From Silene noctiflora (Eukaryota > Streptophyta > Magnoliopsida > Caryophyllales > Caryophyllaceae), in NCBI GenBank assembly GCA_009801015.1, contig VHZZ01000001.1:702109-725646 (forward strand): a stretch of DNA of 23,538 nucleotides. The letters run 5' to 3'. The translations under genes were made by a program, and so were the position numbers. This document shows positions 1-8,963 of this stretch, in pieces. The notes beneath the pieces were generated by a model that made no database searches, was not told where the DNA came from, and was given only the letters and a program-made list of their open reading frames with translations. The first letter of the stretch is position 1, and each line of letters starts with the position of its first letter.

Positions 1-323
1 ATATATATCTTTACTCAAAAAATCATCAGTTAATGTTTAGTTATTTATGTTTTTAGTAGATGTAAATATGTAATCATATAATATCATTCTCCCCTTAAAA
101 ACAATGTTGACAAATAGTATTCACAGAACACACAAATCTTATTTGGTGTAAAACTATTAAACCTTCTATTTTACAACTCATGATGTGAGATCGATGAGAC
201 ACAACGATATTATAGTTTTTCATTAAATTTCAAAATGAGTTAAATTACTGTAAATTAATTATTATGATCAACTCTAATATCCTCCTCTAAAAAAGCCGTG
301 CATTTGCACGGAAATTATACTAG
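1..323 (+). mobile_element. Helitron 3' end (5' end outside window)
   Basis: A short perfect hairpin at 296-311 (CCGTGCA, loop TT, TGCACGG) is followed 8 bases later by CTAG at 320-323 and then a T. Helitrons are known to end with a small GC-rich hairpin, a short spacer and CTRR, and to insert between A and T; this arrangement is seen here. No coding sequence is visible in 1-295, so it is probably a non-autonomous copy. The 5' TC end is not recognisable and may lie outside the window, so the left limit is only the window edge. Confidence 0.7.
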
Positions 324-1399
324 TTTAAAAATAATTGATTTGACATTATTTCATGTTATAGCATAAACGAGAAGATAAAAGAAAACGTTAATAAAGCAAC
401 ACATAAAATATGAGTTTAGCTAGGTTTAGAAAAGGAGTAGAGTTTTATTATCCGTGGAGTAACAAATTTTCGAGTCCAAATTCAAATAGTGTTAATCATT
501 CAGACGACAACTAACAGAATCAAGGCACAACTACGAACATTTTAAATATATAAAAATAATAGATGGACTCCTACTTAGGCTCTATTTGTCAATTTGTTTC
601 AGCTAGAGCTTGGAAAAAATAGCTAGATCAATAAACAAATTTTCCTCCATCTCCTTTCAACTCCCTATAATACAATTTAATTTAGCTTTTATAAATTTAG
701 CGCGAAAGTGATAAACGATCCCCTTAAGTACAAGCAGCTTTATTAAAATAAAAATAAAATTTAAATCCTCTCTATTTTCTCTCTGCATTTCTTTTTTGCG
801 GTTCAAATTTCATTATGAAACAATCCAAACGATTACGATTAAAAATAATAGAGGATGATATGGATAGAAATAATATACTCTATTACATTTAAGCTACTAG
901 AGTTTAGTGTAGACCCTATTCTTTTTAACTTTATTTTAAATTTCGGCCCTACTCAGTTTTGTTTTGAATAATCAGTTCTTGTCAACCAAAAATAACAAGG
1001 CCTAAATAAAAAAAATGGAGAAAATCTCAACTCGAATCAAAAACAGGTCTCCTCAGATACGGCCTCTCAATAAGTTTATTGAAAGACTATTTTACAATTT
1101 TAAGAAAAAGTGGTACTAAAGAAAATAAAATAGGTACAAATCATGATTAATTAAACATAAAATTGGTACAATTATTATGTAAATATATACGAAATTATTA
1201 TGTCACGATCAACAACAAAGGAGTCACAAAATACAAATAACAGAGCACAAAAAATCAATCTCTCAGTAACTTATTAAAAAACCGTCTCTCCCAACTTTTA
1301 ACGTAAAATCGAACCTTAATCCATTACCTCACCACTTACGTTATTGCACACTACGTTACCTGAACATAAACAATTCCTATAAAGTACATCCAGGTACCC
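324..1399. other. AT-rich intergenic DNA upstream of AKR copy 1
   Basis: No credible coding region is seen. The stretch at about 1060-1300 has pieces typical of a degraded MITE: a small palindrome centred on AATAAGTTTATT near 1071-1082 and a related piece near 1260-1295. The last 80 bases (from about 1316, CCTTAATCCATTACCTCACC) begin the proximal segment that is repeated upstream of AKR copy 2 and in two relics near 7000 and 7440. Confidence 0.5.
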
Positions 1400-1407
1400 T
1401 ATAAATA
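1400..1407 (+). promoter_or_regulatory. TATA box of AKR copy 1
   Basis: TATAAATA lies 130 bases before the chosen ATG. The same box in the same context (TACCCTATAAATACAAGACT) precedes AKR copy 2 at 9186-9193. Conservation of box and spacing between paralogs supports a real core promoter. Transcription would be expected to start about 30 bases downstream, giving a leader of roughly 100 bases. The start site is inferred, not seen. Confidence 0.75.
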
Positions 1408-1536
1408 CAAGACTATCTTCCACCGATTCTTAAACTCACAAAACACACTCACTAACAACTCCACTATAACACCATAAACTATATTACCAAAAGCAATAGA
1501 TAACTATTGATTAATCGAGACGATATTACGTCCACA

Positions 1537-3565
1537 ATGGCAACAAGTGTACGAAGGATTAAGTTGGGCTCAAATGGGCTTGAAGTATCAGCTCAAGGTT
1601 TAGGATGCATGGGCATGTCTGCTTTTTACGGCCCACCGAAGCCCGATGAAGATATGATTGCTCTTATTCATCATGCTGTTGAGTCTGGTGTTACCTTTCT
1701 TGATACTTCTGATGTTTATGGACCTCATACTAATGAAATCTTAATTGGAAAGGTATATACTTTATTTCTTTATTCGGAAACGGTCTCTTTATGTTGCTAA
1801 TACATGTCCCGTAATGCTGTTTTTCGTTTTGTCCGTACTCGGTAGTAGGTTTTTTGGGTAGTGGTTGAATTAGGGCAACTCAGTCATTTGTTTACGGTTT
1901 TATTTACTCTTGTTCTTCTCCCCCAGAAGCCCTTATACTCAAGTCGTTAGATGCGATAGTCTACTAGTACCGTGAATTTTTGTGTGCAAAGGGAGTTACG
2001 AGTAGAGGTTTTCTCGGACGGGCTGGAAGAATGTTTGACCCGGGCCAAGCCCGTGGGTGTGCTCATGACCCGGACCAGGCCAGGGAGGGGAGGGGAGGCT
2101 GGACGGGCCGGACTGTGTGCTAGATGTCTAAACATGGCGGGTCGGGCCCAGGCTGGGACAGGTCAGCCCGTGCGGATGGTCATCTCTAGTTACGAGGACA
2201 ATAGTAATGCTGAAATGACAGGTTTCAAATCCGGTTACCCTGCCATGAATATCACTAACCATTGACCTTACCTATGTTAATACGCTTCTAACACAGGTCA
2301 TGAATACCATTATATGACCCGAGTAAACTGGCTAAAATCGGGAGAGGGTTTTGTTATCCTCGACTAGTAGGGCCTTTTTTTTCCTGGACTATTGTTTTTG
2401 TCGTTGTCGTCGTTTTCTGATGTGTATATTTTTCTGTATGTTGCCATGTTGGTCATTGAAATGAACAGGCACTGAAAGGAGGATGGAGAGAAAAAGTGCA
2501 GTTGGCTACAAAATTCGGCGTGGTTTACCAGGACGGAAATATGTCAATCAGGGGCGATCCAGAATACGTGAGATCTTCCTGTGAGGGAAGCTTGAATAGG
2601 CTTGATGTTGATTACATTGATCTCTATTATCAGCACCGAATTGATACTAATGTCCCGGTTGAAATCACGGTCTGTCCTTCCGCTTTATTGCTCCATCTCT
2701 TACCAAATTCAATGATCAAATGATTTACCTGTAGACTGTAGTCTCTCCTAAGAGGCTAAGACAGTATGACTAATTATTTTCCGATCAACAAAAACTCGCT
2801 TACACAAGAATTTGTACATCGTAAAGTGATCTGACTCTATCTCATGTACTAATTTTATGTCATTTGATTTTAAATGTTAATTCAGATGAGGGAACTGAAG
2901 AAACTGGTTGAAGAGGGTAAAATCAAGTACATTGGTCTGTCTGAAGCATCAGCTTCGACTATCCGCAGAGCACATGCAGTTCATCCTATAACAGCAGTGC
3001 AGTTGGAATGGTCCTTATGGACACGAGATGTGGAGGAAGATATCATTCCGACCTGCAGGTAAAGTATCGTCGATCCTTCTTTAAAACAATATTCATTATT
3101 CATTATTGATCGTTTTTACACAGGGAGCTTGGAATTGGAATTGTGGCCTATAGTCCTCTAGGAAGGGGATTTCTCTCTACAGGGCCTAAGATGACAGAGA
3201 ACTTGTCGAAGGAAGACTACCGCCATCTACTTCCAAGGTTTCAGCAGGAAAACATGGAGAAAAACAAACTGATATTTGAGCGAGTTAGTGAAATAGCAGC
3301 GCAAAAGGGATGCACCCCAGCGCAACTAGCATTAGCATGGGTGCATCACCAAGGGGACGATGTTTGTCCTATTCCCGGAACCACCAAAGTCGAAAACCTG
3401 AACCAGAACATTGGAGCATTGTCAGTGAAGCTAACAGCCGAAGAAATAGCTGAGCTCGAATGCCTTGCCTCTGACGGATCTGTGCAGGGTGATAGGTATG
3501 GAGGTACTATCAGTACTTGGAATGAATCGGAAACTCCGCCTTTGTCCTCTTGGAAATCTGAATAA
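1537..3565 (+). CDS. aldo-keto reductase, tandem copy 1 (perakine reductase/ATB2-like)
   Basis: Four exons: 1537-1752, 2469-2669, 2886-3058 and 3124-3565, joined by GT-AG introns of 716, 216, 65 and no further bases; the joined product is 343 residues, the usual length of plant AKR4/AKR13-type enzymes. The family reduces aldehydes or ketones with NADPH, normally in the cytosol. The catalytic tetrad is visible: D56 and Y61 (in FLDTSDVYG), K87 (ATKFG) and H128 (YYQHR). Cofactor-site motifs are GLSEAS early in exon 3 and [13 protein letters not shown] near the C-terminus. The start at 1537 fits the family N-terminus ([19 protein letters not shown]); an in-frame extension upstream begins only with a TTG. 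A hAT MITE in intron 1 makes that intron 510 bases longer than in copy 2, together with other length differences. No stop or frameshift is seen. Substrate cannot be deduced. Confidence 0.93.
2003..2188. mobile_element. hAT-type MITE in intron 1 of AKR copy 1
   Basis: A GC-rich 186-bp island sits in an AT-rich intron. It is flanked by a perfect 8-bp target duplication, GTTACGAG, at 1995-2002 and 2189-2196. The ends are TAGAGGTTTTC and CATCTCTA, an imperfect inverted pair. Eight-base duplications and TAGAG-type ends are known for hAT transposons. No transposase is encoded. The corresponding intron of AKR copy 2 lacks it, so it inserted after the duplication. Open frames across this segment are chance products of its GC content. 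Confidence 0.85.
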
Positions 3566-3583
3566 ATGCAGGGGCTGCCGTAA

Positions 3584-3589
3584 AATAAA
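3584..3589 (+). terminator. candidate polyadenylation signal, AKR copy 1
   Basis: AATAAA lies 19 bases after the stop codon; a second AATAAA is at 3752-3757. Copy 2 has an AATAAA in the corresponding place (10798-10803). The cleavage site itself cannot be read from sequence. Confidence 0.45.
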
Positions 3590-3644
3590 CAGAATCGCGT
3601 GGGTGTTTTTTTTTTACCGTTGTTTTATGTTGTGTAATACAGTA

Positions 3645-3709
3645 CTCTCTCGATTCATTTCATTTTCATACGTTTGAAACGTACGAAATGAAATGGACTG
3701 ATGGAGGCC
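3645..3709. mobile_element. Stowaway-like MITE downstream of AKR copy 1
   Basis: A 65-bp fold-back: the arm CATTTCATTTTCATACG pairs with CGTACGAAATGAAATGG, the outer ends resemble Stowaway CTCCCTCCG ends, and TA flanks both sides (3643-3644 and 3710-3711). A related 98-bp element is at the same place downstream of AKR copy 2 (10831-10928), so the insertion predates the gene duplication. A further partial copy (ACATATGTTGAACAAACG and following, 3920-3961) lies 210 bases further on. Confidence 0.6.
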
Positions 3710-3711
3710 TA

Positions 3712-4368
3712 ATGTAAGGAAACAGTATGAGTGAATGTTGAGTTTTCTATAAATAAAACTAAGCTCTGTATTTATGGCCAAATTGCGACATCTCTAACTC
3801 GAGTCTCGAATACTTATGTAAGGTGGTTTTATATCACTACATATTACGGACTATGGACTGCTTTTCGGTCATTAAACCAGAAGAAAGGCCGAAGTGGCGA
3901 AGACAGGTTTTTGCATACCCACATATGTTGAACAAACGTATGGAATGAAATGAACAGATGGAAGTTTATAAGATACTCCCTCGAAGAGTCGAAGCTTATA
4001 CTAACAACATAAGTTGTCGTTTGCCACCATCTCTAACACGAGATAGATGAACTAATTCAACCAAAACCTTAAGGTGATAACGGAGCCCAACTATTATATT
4101 TATTCCTATTACATAGGAGTAGCAATAAGCCGTAGGAGTAGCAATAGGCTCTATCTGTATGAATTTGAGGATGACAAATTCTGTTTTAGATGGACTATAA
4201 CCTTTCAGACGGATCAAATGTGACCATTTTACGATAAACTGTAAATATTTTCAGATAAAACGTTCACTAAAGGTCTTATGATTATGAATTTGAGTTATGA
4301 CATATAATCAATTTAATGTGATTTTAATCAATACTCCGTAACATACTTTATATAAACACAGATTATAT
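3712..4368. other. intergenic DNA with small repeats
   Basis: No gene is seen. It holds the duplicate half-element at 3920-3961 and a short direct repeat of TAGGAGTAGCAATA near 4115-4147. The remainder is AT-rich and unremarkable. Confidence 0.5.
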
Positions 4369-6496
4369 TGATAGGCGATCGGCGATCGCACACCTAACAA
4401 AGATAAATTACCTTAGACTTGGCTAATAAATTAATGTAGTAAGGTAGGGGTCGAACCACAAGAAACGAGAGTTGCCTAATGAAATGCTATGGTTAGGTTT
4501 CTATCAAGAACGGGTTACTTTTTGTTTGGATTTGATTTAGTTAATGCAAAGGTGAATAAAATGACGATTAAACAATAATGATTAAAGGAGTCTAGGGGAG
4601 TTGGGTCACACGTGCATAATAATACGATTCATGTTAAACTAGAAATACATAATAAAGATAAATGTTTAGGTCTATTGACAACAACCTCTCGATATTATTG
4701 TTGACCATAGAACGGGTTCTAACGAGCTCTCGCTATGGCTAGATTGGTCTACTATAACATGCTTAGTCTAATACAATCCGTGCCTCTCGACTTATAGAAT
4801 GTATTAACACATTTAATCAAAGTTTCTGATCAATAATCTAAGACTAACAAATACAATGCAAGCATGTGATAGAAACAAATATACAATATTATGACATTCT
4901 AATTTAACATTTATAAAATATTAACTATGCATGGCTTCCCTAATCTCTAAACAAAAGAAACTACTCACACATATTAAAAGTTAAACTAACTAAGAATGAA
5001 ATGATTAACATAAACATAATGATAATAATATAATAACTTGGAAAATAATAACAAACTATACTAAATAACATGAACAAAAGAAATGATTAATAATAAAATG
5101 TAGAGTTTTTTGTGAAAAACTACCTAGTATTTACCTCATTTTCATAAATACTACCTAAAGTTTTTAATTTTGCTAGAAACTACCTAATGTTTTATATCTT
5201 TTGTCAAACACTACCAAATTGAAATTAATGAGTAAAATCGACAATCTTTTTGTCAAATTAACTAAATTTCCGACAAACAAATCAAAATGTCAATCAAATT
5301 AGTCATCATTTCGTCCAAATTAGCCACGGTCTCAGCCAAACTAATCAAAATTGTAGTAAAAAAAATTGAAGTAACTAAGTTATTAGCTAATCAAAACCGT
5401 TGGCGGTGGTTAAGTATAGTAAATAGTGTATGTAATATGCCAAAAATAATGTTTTCGAGTTAGAATTTTGTCTAATTTGATCGGAAATTTCAATTTGGCA
5501 GTGTTTGACAAAAGTTAAAAAATATTAGGTAGTTTCTCGCAAAATTAAAAACTTTAGGTAGTATTTATGAAAATGAGGTAAATATTAGGTAGTTTTTGAC
5601 AAATACTCTAAAATGTAAAAGAGAATTAAAATATCTATTGATAAGAAATGAAAATAACTAACAACTAAAGAGCAATTATAAGTAAAGATGAAATAACAGC
5701 ATAAACTAGTAAAGGAAATAACAATGAAAATGCTAGAACAAATTACCGAATTAAGGAATTGAAGCTTGAGAATAAAAAACAAACTAACTTGTATTATAAC
5801 TTGAAATTGTAACTAAAAGATTGTTGTGAATACAAATGTAAACTAATGACTATATTTCTGAAAAACTAAGAGAACAAGAGAAAGAAAATGTAAAAGAATA
5901 GTGTAAGAATTGGATGCCTAAGAGTTGGGATCAACCTCCCTTATATAGGGAGTTGGATGTGAAACGTAAAGTTTCCACATCAAGGCCACCCCGATCGGGG
6001 ACACCCCACCCCGATCGGGGACAAGGGAATCCTATTTTCCTCATTACTCTTATCATAAGTTCATACGTAATCCTAAAAATTCGTATTAACTCATCATAAT
6101 TCTCCGATTTAAGGCACATTTGAGGAATCCCCTGCAAACTTTTTCACTCTTCTTTATGGGTCTCATTTATTTACATTTGCCATTTTGATGATTTTTGTCT
6201 TTGCATTTGGGCCATATTTCCACACTTGATTATCAACCCAATGACTTATTGCTTGCATGTTCATGTCATGATCCAATCCAGTTTCCACTTAGCCTCATGA
6301 TCTCGATATTTGCACATTTGACGGGAAATAGTTACCAAATGCTTTATTTCCTACCAAATATATTAAACACAAGCAAAATACCTAAAACACGGGATTAGCT
6401 CACAAATTCATTAATAAAAGTGCAATAAACAAGTAAAACCAAGCTAAAATAGGAGAATAAATCGTATATAAATTAGACACATCATATATATCAACA
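4369..6496 (-). mobile_element. LTR-retrotransposon fossil, probably a solo LTR (Ty3/Gypsy-like)
   Basis: On the minus strand the segment starts near TGTTGATATATATG (about 6496) and ends near ...CGCCTATCA (about 4369), matching the TG...CA form of LTR ends. It carries a promoter-like box CCCTATATAAGGG at 5938-5950 and, near its 3' end, a GTGGTTCGACCCC stretch that I associate with the terminal part of plant Gypsy LTRs; the family call is from memory of similar elements. No internal protein region is seen, so a solo LTR or non-autonomous element is likely. I could not find matching 5-bp target duplications, and the limits are uncertain by about 10 bases. A 510-bp MITE is inserted into it at 5101-5610. 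It looks old and broken. Confidence 0.55.
5101..5610. mobile_element. long-TIR MITE (Mutator-like by structure) inside the LTR fossil
   Basis: Terminal inverted repeats of about 120 bases are seen at 5101-5220 and 5493-5610, roughly 90% identical by eye. Each arm contains several copies of the motif AACTACCTAA(T/A). The ends read TAGAG...CTCTA, and AAATG occurs just outside both ends (5096-5100, 5611-5615), a possible short target duplication. The 270-bp centre has no coding potential. Long TIRs suggest the Mutator superfamily, but the usual 9-bp duplication is not evident, so the superfamily is an inference. Confidence 0.75.
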
Positions 6497-6559
6497 AATG
6501 AAGTAATGCGACATGAAAATAAGACAAATAATCCTTTGTGGCGGACATATTCAACTAAG

Positions 6560-6645
6560 CTTACGACGGATTAAGTACTACTCATGTGGGTAGATAAGAC
6601 AAATGTCTTATCTATTCACATGGGTAGTACTTGGCCCGTCACAAC
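6560..6645. mobile_element. fold-back MITE with 2-base loop
   Basis: Arms at 6573-6601 and 6604-6632 (29 bases each) are inverted copies with three mismatches by eye, separated only by AA. The outer ends CTTACGACGG and CCCGTCACAAC extend the inverted repeat. The end TTGTGACGGG resembles the end of the Mutator-like MITE at 20172-20360, so they may share a transposase source. Confidence 0.65.
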
Positions 6646-6845
6646 GGAGATCGACTTGTTGTACTATTATGCACTTCAATTCAATTTAATTTTTTCTACC
6701 CTCTAATTTGGTACAGTTCAATTCAACTCTAAAAAATTTAGTTCACTACAAACAACTTCATTAGAAAAACGCAATTTGAATCCTCTTTATTTCTTGTCAT
6801 CGATATAATTAAAAGTATAATTAAAAGTACACAAAGTATTGTTTA

Positions 6846-7090
6846 AGACGAATCGAGTGGTATAAATAAGAGAAAAGCAGAATCCATGAAGAAAAAATAA
6901 AAAAATTGTCATATATGTCAAGTGAAATAATATTTGACCCGTTTTAACGTGCCCCTCCGGATTGACTAACTGAGCTGACAAATATGGACCATAAATCCTT
7001 AATCCATTATATCACCACTTACGTAGTTACGTTACTACACAGTACAAAACCAGTCACCACGCTAACTCAACAGTCAACATAAACAACTCC
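6846..7090 (+). other. AKR 5'-flank relic B (no gene)
   Basis: The stretch CTTAATCCATTATATCACCA (about 6998-7017), followed by CACTTACGTAGTTACGTTAC and AACATAAACAACTCC, matches the segment just upstream of AKR copy 1 (1316-1378) and relic C (7290-7490). Its upstream part (6846-6970) matches relic C at an offset of about 298 bases, so B and C are old tandem duplicates. No TATA box, leader or exon follows. Whether it once headed a full gene is unknown. Confidence 0.55.
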
Positions 7091-7094
7091 ATCG

Positions 7095-7257
7095 ATATTC
7101 GTCTTAAGCTTAACTCGGGTTAACTCAGGTCAAGTATGCTTATATGGGATGAATAAGATAAAAGTAAAATGTATAAGAAAAAACAAAAACTTATCATTAT
7201 GCCCATATGTGATAATATTAACTCGTTTTAATATTAAGACGGATACCTCCGTCTTAA
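7095..7257. mobile_element. MITE-like element between the two AKR relics
   Basis: Imperfect inverted ends: TTCGTCTTAAGCTTAACTCG at the left and CGTTTTAATATTAAGACGG near 7225-7242 at the right, followed by CTCCGTCTTAA. The interior contains CAAGTATGCTTATATGGGAT, also found upstream of AKR copy 2 at 9085-9101, so this element or its remains travelled with the duplicated flank. Superfamily and exact limits are not determined. Confidence 0.45.
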
Positions 7258-7746
7258 AGAAGACTAGTTGAGCCGACAAAAATGAATGACCTTAATCCAT
7301 TAGATGTGTCAATATTATATTGGCTCAAATAAATTATGCAATAATAACATATTGATCTTGTGTATATTTCCAATAGCTAGTGTCGAATTGTCGATATTTA
7401 GGCTTAGATTTATTTTTTAACCGTATGACCACTTACGTAGTTATGTTACTACACACCAAGCTACTTCAACGGTAGTAGTAAACATAAATAACCAGTGACG
7501 GAGTTAGGAATTGAACCTAGTGAAGGTGAAAAATTTCAGCGGAGATAAATAAGTAATGGTTTAAGTGAAGGTGGAAAAAATGAAAAATTTTAACTAAAAA
7601 CTCCGATTTTTCAATCCACCAGCAGAGACGACCTGCTAGCCGGCTAACCCCTACCTCCACCACTGTAAACAACTCCTAAAAAATACAACCGGATTACCCT
7701 ATAAATTTCAAAACATCTTCCACCGACTCTTAAACCCACAAAACAA
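7258..7746 (+). pseudogene. AKR 5'-flank relic C: promoter and leader without coding exons
   Basis: Segments matching the AKR promoter occur in order: CCTTAATCCATTAG (7290), CCACTTACGTAGTTATG (7429), AACATAAATAAC, AACAACTCCTA (7670), TACCCTATAAATTT (7696-7709) and the leader CATCTTCCACCGACTCTTAA, then CCCACAAAACA. In AKR copy 1 this leader runs on to the ATG; here homology stops at about 7746 and a tRNA-like SINE sequence begins. It has two insertions: about 125 bases at 7305-7428 and a hAT MITE at 7493-7665. No exon remains are visible downstream up to AKR copy 2. It is either a gene truncated after the leader or a duplicated promoter fragment. Confidence 0.6.
7493..7665. mobile_element. hAT-type MITE in AKR relic C
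   Basis: A 173-bp element with ends CAGTGACGGAGTTAGG and, inverted, CAGTGGTGGAGGTAGG. It is flanked by TAAATAAC (7485-7492) and TAAACAAC (7666-7673), an 8-bp duplication with one mismatch. The uninterrupted target (ACATAAACAAC) is present in the sister segments at 1363 and 7078, which confirms the insertion. Eight-base duplications and CAGTG ends fit hAT. It has no coding sequence. Confidence 0.8.
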
Positions 7747-7880
7747 TACTCTAAGTCTAGTGGTTAAGAAAGTGGTATATATAGTGCATAATAGGTTACA
7801 GGTTCGAATACCCCTATTCCCGACATTGTACTGCCCGTGGCTCATTCCCTTACTACTAAGAAAATAAAAATTTCTTAGTT
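7747..7880 (+). mobile_element. SINE-like sequence with tRNA-type promoter boxes
   Basis: A possible A box (TCTAGTGGTTAAGAAAGTGG, 7756-7775) and a B box (GGTTCGAATAC, 7801-7811) have the spacing of an RNA polymerase III internal promoter. It does not fold into a full tRNA by eye. The 3' limit is unclear; an A-rich stretch occurs near 7860. No clear target duplication was found. It starts exactly where AKR leader homology ends. Confidence 0.45.
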
Positions 7881-7889
7881 TTCCCTTCC

Positions 7890-8332
7890 AAAAGGTATCT
7901 AACTAAACAAGTTGATAAGTAAAACTCTGTTCCATTACATTTTTATCTTTTAAATGAATATATTCTTATAATCAAACTCTATTCTCTTAATTAAATACAT
8001 AATTATGATTTTTATATTTAAAATAAAATAAAGTTAGTATTAAACTATAAACTATAAGTTGCTAGATTTTTCAGGAATTATTACCGTCGAGAATAATTTC
8101 ACACATACTTATTTTAAGTTTCGTGACAATAAAACAAATTCATTAAAAAAAACACATTAACTTAATTTTCTTGAATTAGTTTTCCATTCAATTTTTTTTT
8201 GTTTCTTATCAAAATACATTGTAATAAAATATTAAATATTAATGAGGTACAAATTTATAAAGTATAAATAATACACTAAAAATAAATAAAAACTCTATAT
8301 ACAGCGCATACAATGCGCATGATCTCTACTAG
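7890..8332 (+). mobile_element. Helitron 3' end
   Basis: Hairpin GCGCAT/ATGCGC (8304-8309 and 8313-8318, loop ACA) is followed by CTAG at 8329-8332 and then T. This is the known Helitron terminus layout. The preceding 400 bases are very AT-rich with no coding potential. The 5' end is not recognised; the start given is nominal. Confidence 0.55.
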
Positions 8333-8360
8333 TTTAATACCAATCGCAAGTAGTGTAAGA

Positions 8361-8660
8361 CCATGTTTATCAGTCGTTCCTGCGGCCCTACCCAGATCTA
8401 GTTCCTGCATTTAAATACTAATATATACTTTTTAACCTACTTACTAGACATAGTTCTTGATTTTGTTATTTTATCAAGCCCTAGTTAGACCTAGTTCCTG
8501 TTTTTTTAACATCGCATATTTTTATTTTATTCTTATATCATAATTTTATCTTGATAATAGTTATAAGATCAAATTTATCCGCAGTTCCAACAGCCTTATG
8601 TAGATCTAGTTTCTGCGTTAGAATATTAATTTATTTTTCACAACCTTTTTCCTACACCTA
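8361..8660. repeat. diverged tandem duplication, about 208-bp period
   Basis: The segment from 8361 (TTTATC..GTTCC..C.GCC.TA...AGATCTAGTT.CTGC) is repeated from about 8569. The anchor AGATCTAGTT is at 8394 and 8602. Identity looks like about 70% over the first 70 bases and falls afterwards. No gene is seen; it could be part of a larger repeat. Confidence 0.5.
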
Positions 8661-8950
8661 ATTTTCATTTTTGATAATGTCCAAAAAGTATCACTTGTAT
8701 GTAGAGGATACGTTTTTAAATGAGCTCCAAAATATATCAAATGTGATCTTTATGTGTAAATTATGAAAAATTATGAATATTGATCTAATTATTTTTTAAT
8801 TTTAATTTCTTAAAATTTAAATAAAAATTGTTATAACAAATAGATGACTTTTCAAAAAAAAAATGATAGAAACATCTCCCCCAACCAAATTATGCCACAT
8901 GGCCAAAAGGTGGAGAAACCACATTTTTGCTGGTCAAATTTTCATGCTGA
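8661..8950. other. AT-rich intergenic DNA
   Basis: No gene, tRNA or clear inverted repeat is seen. Confidence 0.5.
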
Positions 8951-8963
8951 GCTAGAGTATGCT

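Noticed and set aside
1972-2265. 97-residue open frame in AKR copy 1 intron 1
   Set aside because: It lies within a hAT MITE with a clear target duplication; the open frame comes from the GC-rich element, and no family resemblance is seen.
2670-2885. Missing exon suspected between AKR exons 2 and 3
   Set aside because: PVEIT joins [12 protein letters not shown] directly, as PIEIT joins [12 protein letters not shown] in the Arabidopsis relative I recall, so nothing is missing.
5914-6137. Open frames on both strands near 6000
   Set aside because: They overlap the LTR promoter region and the CCCCGATCGGGG palindromes; non-coding.
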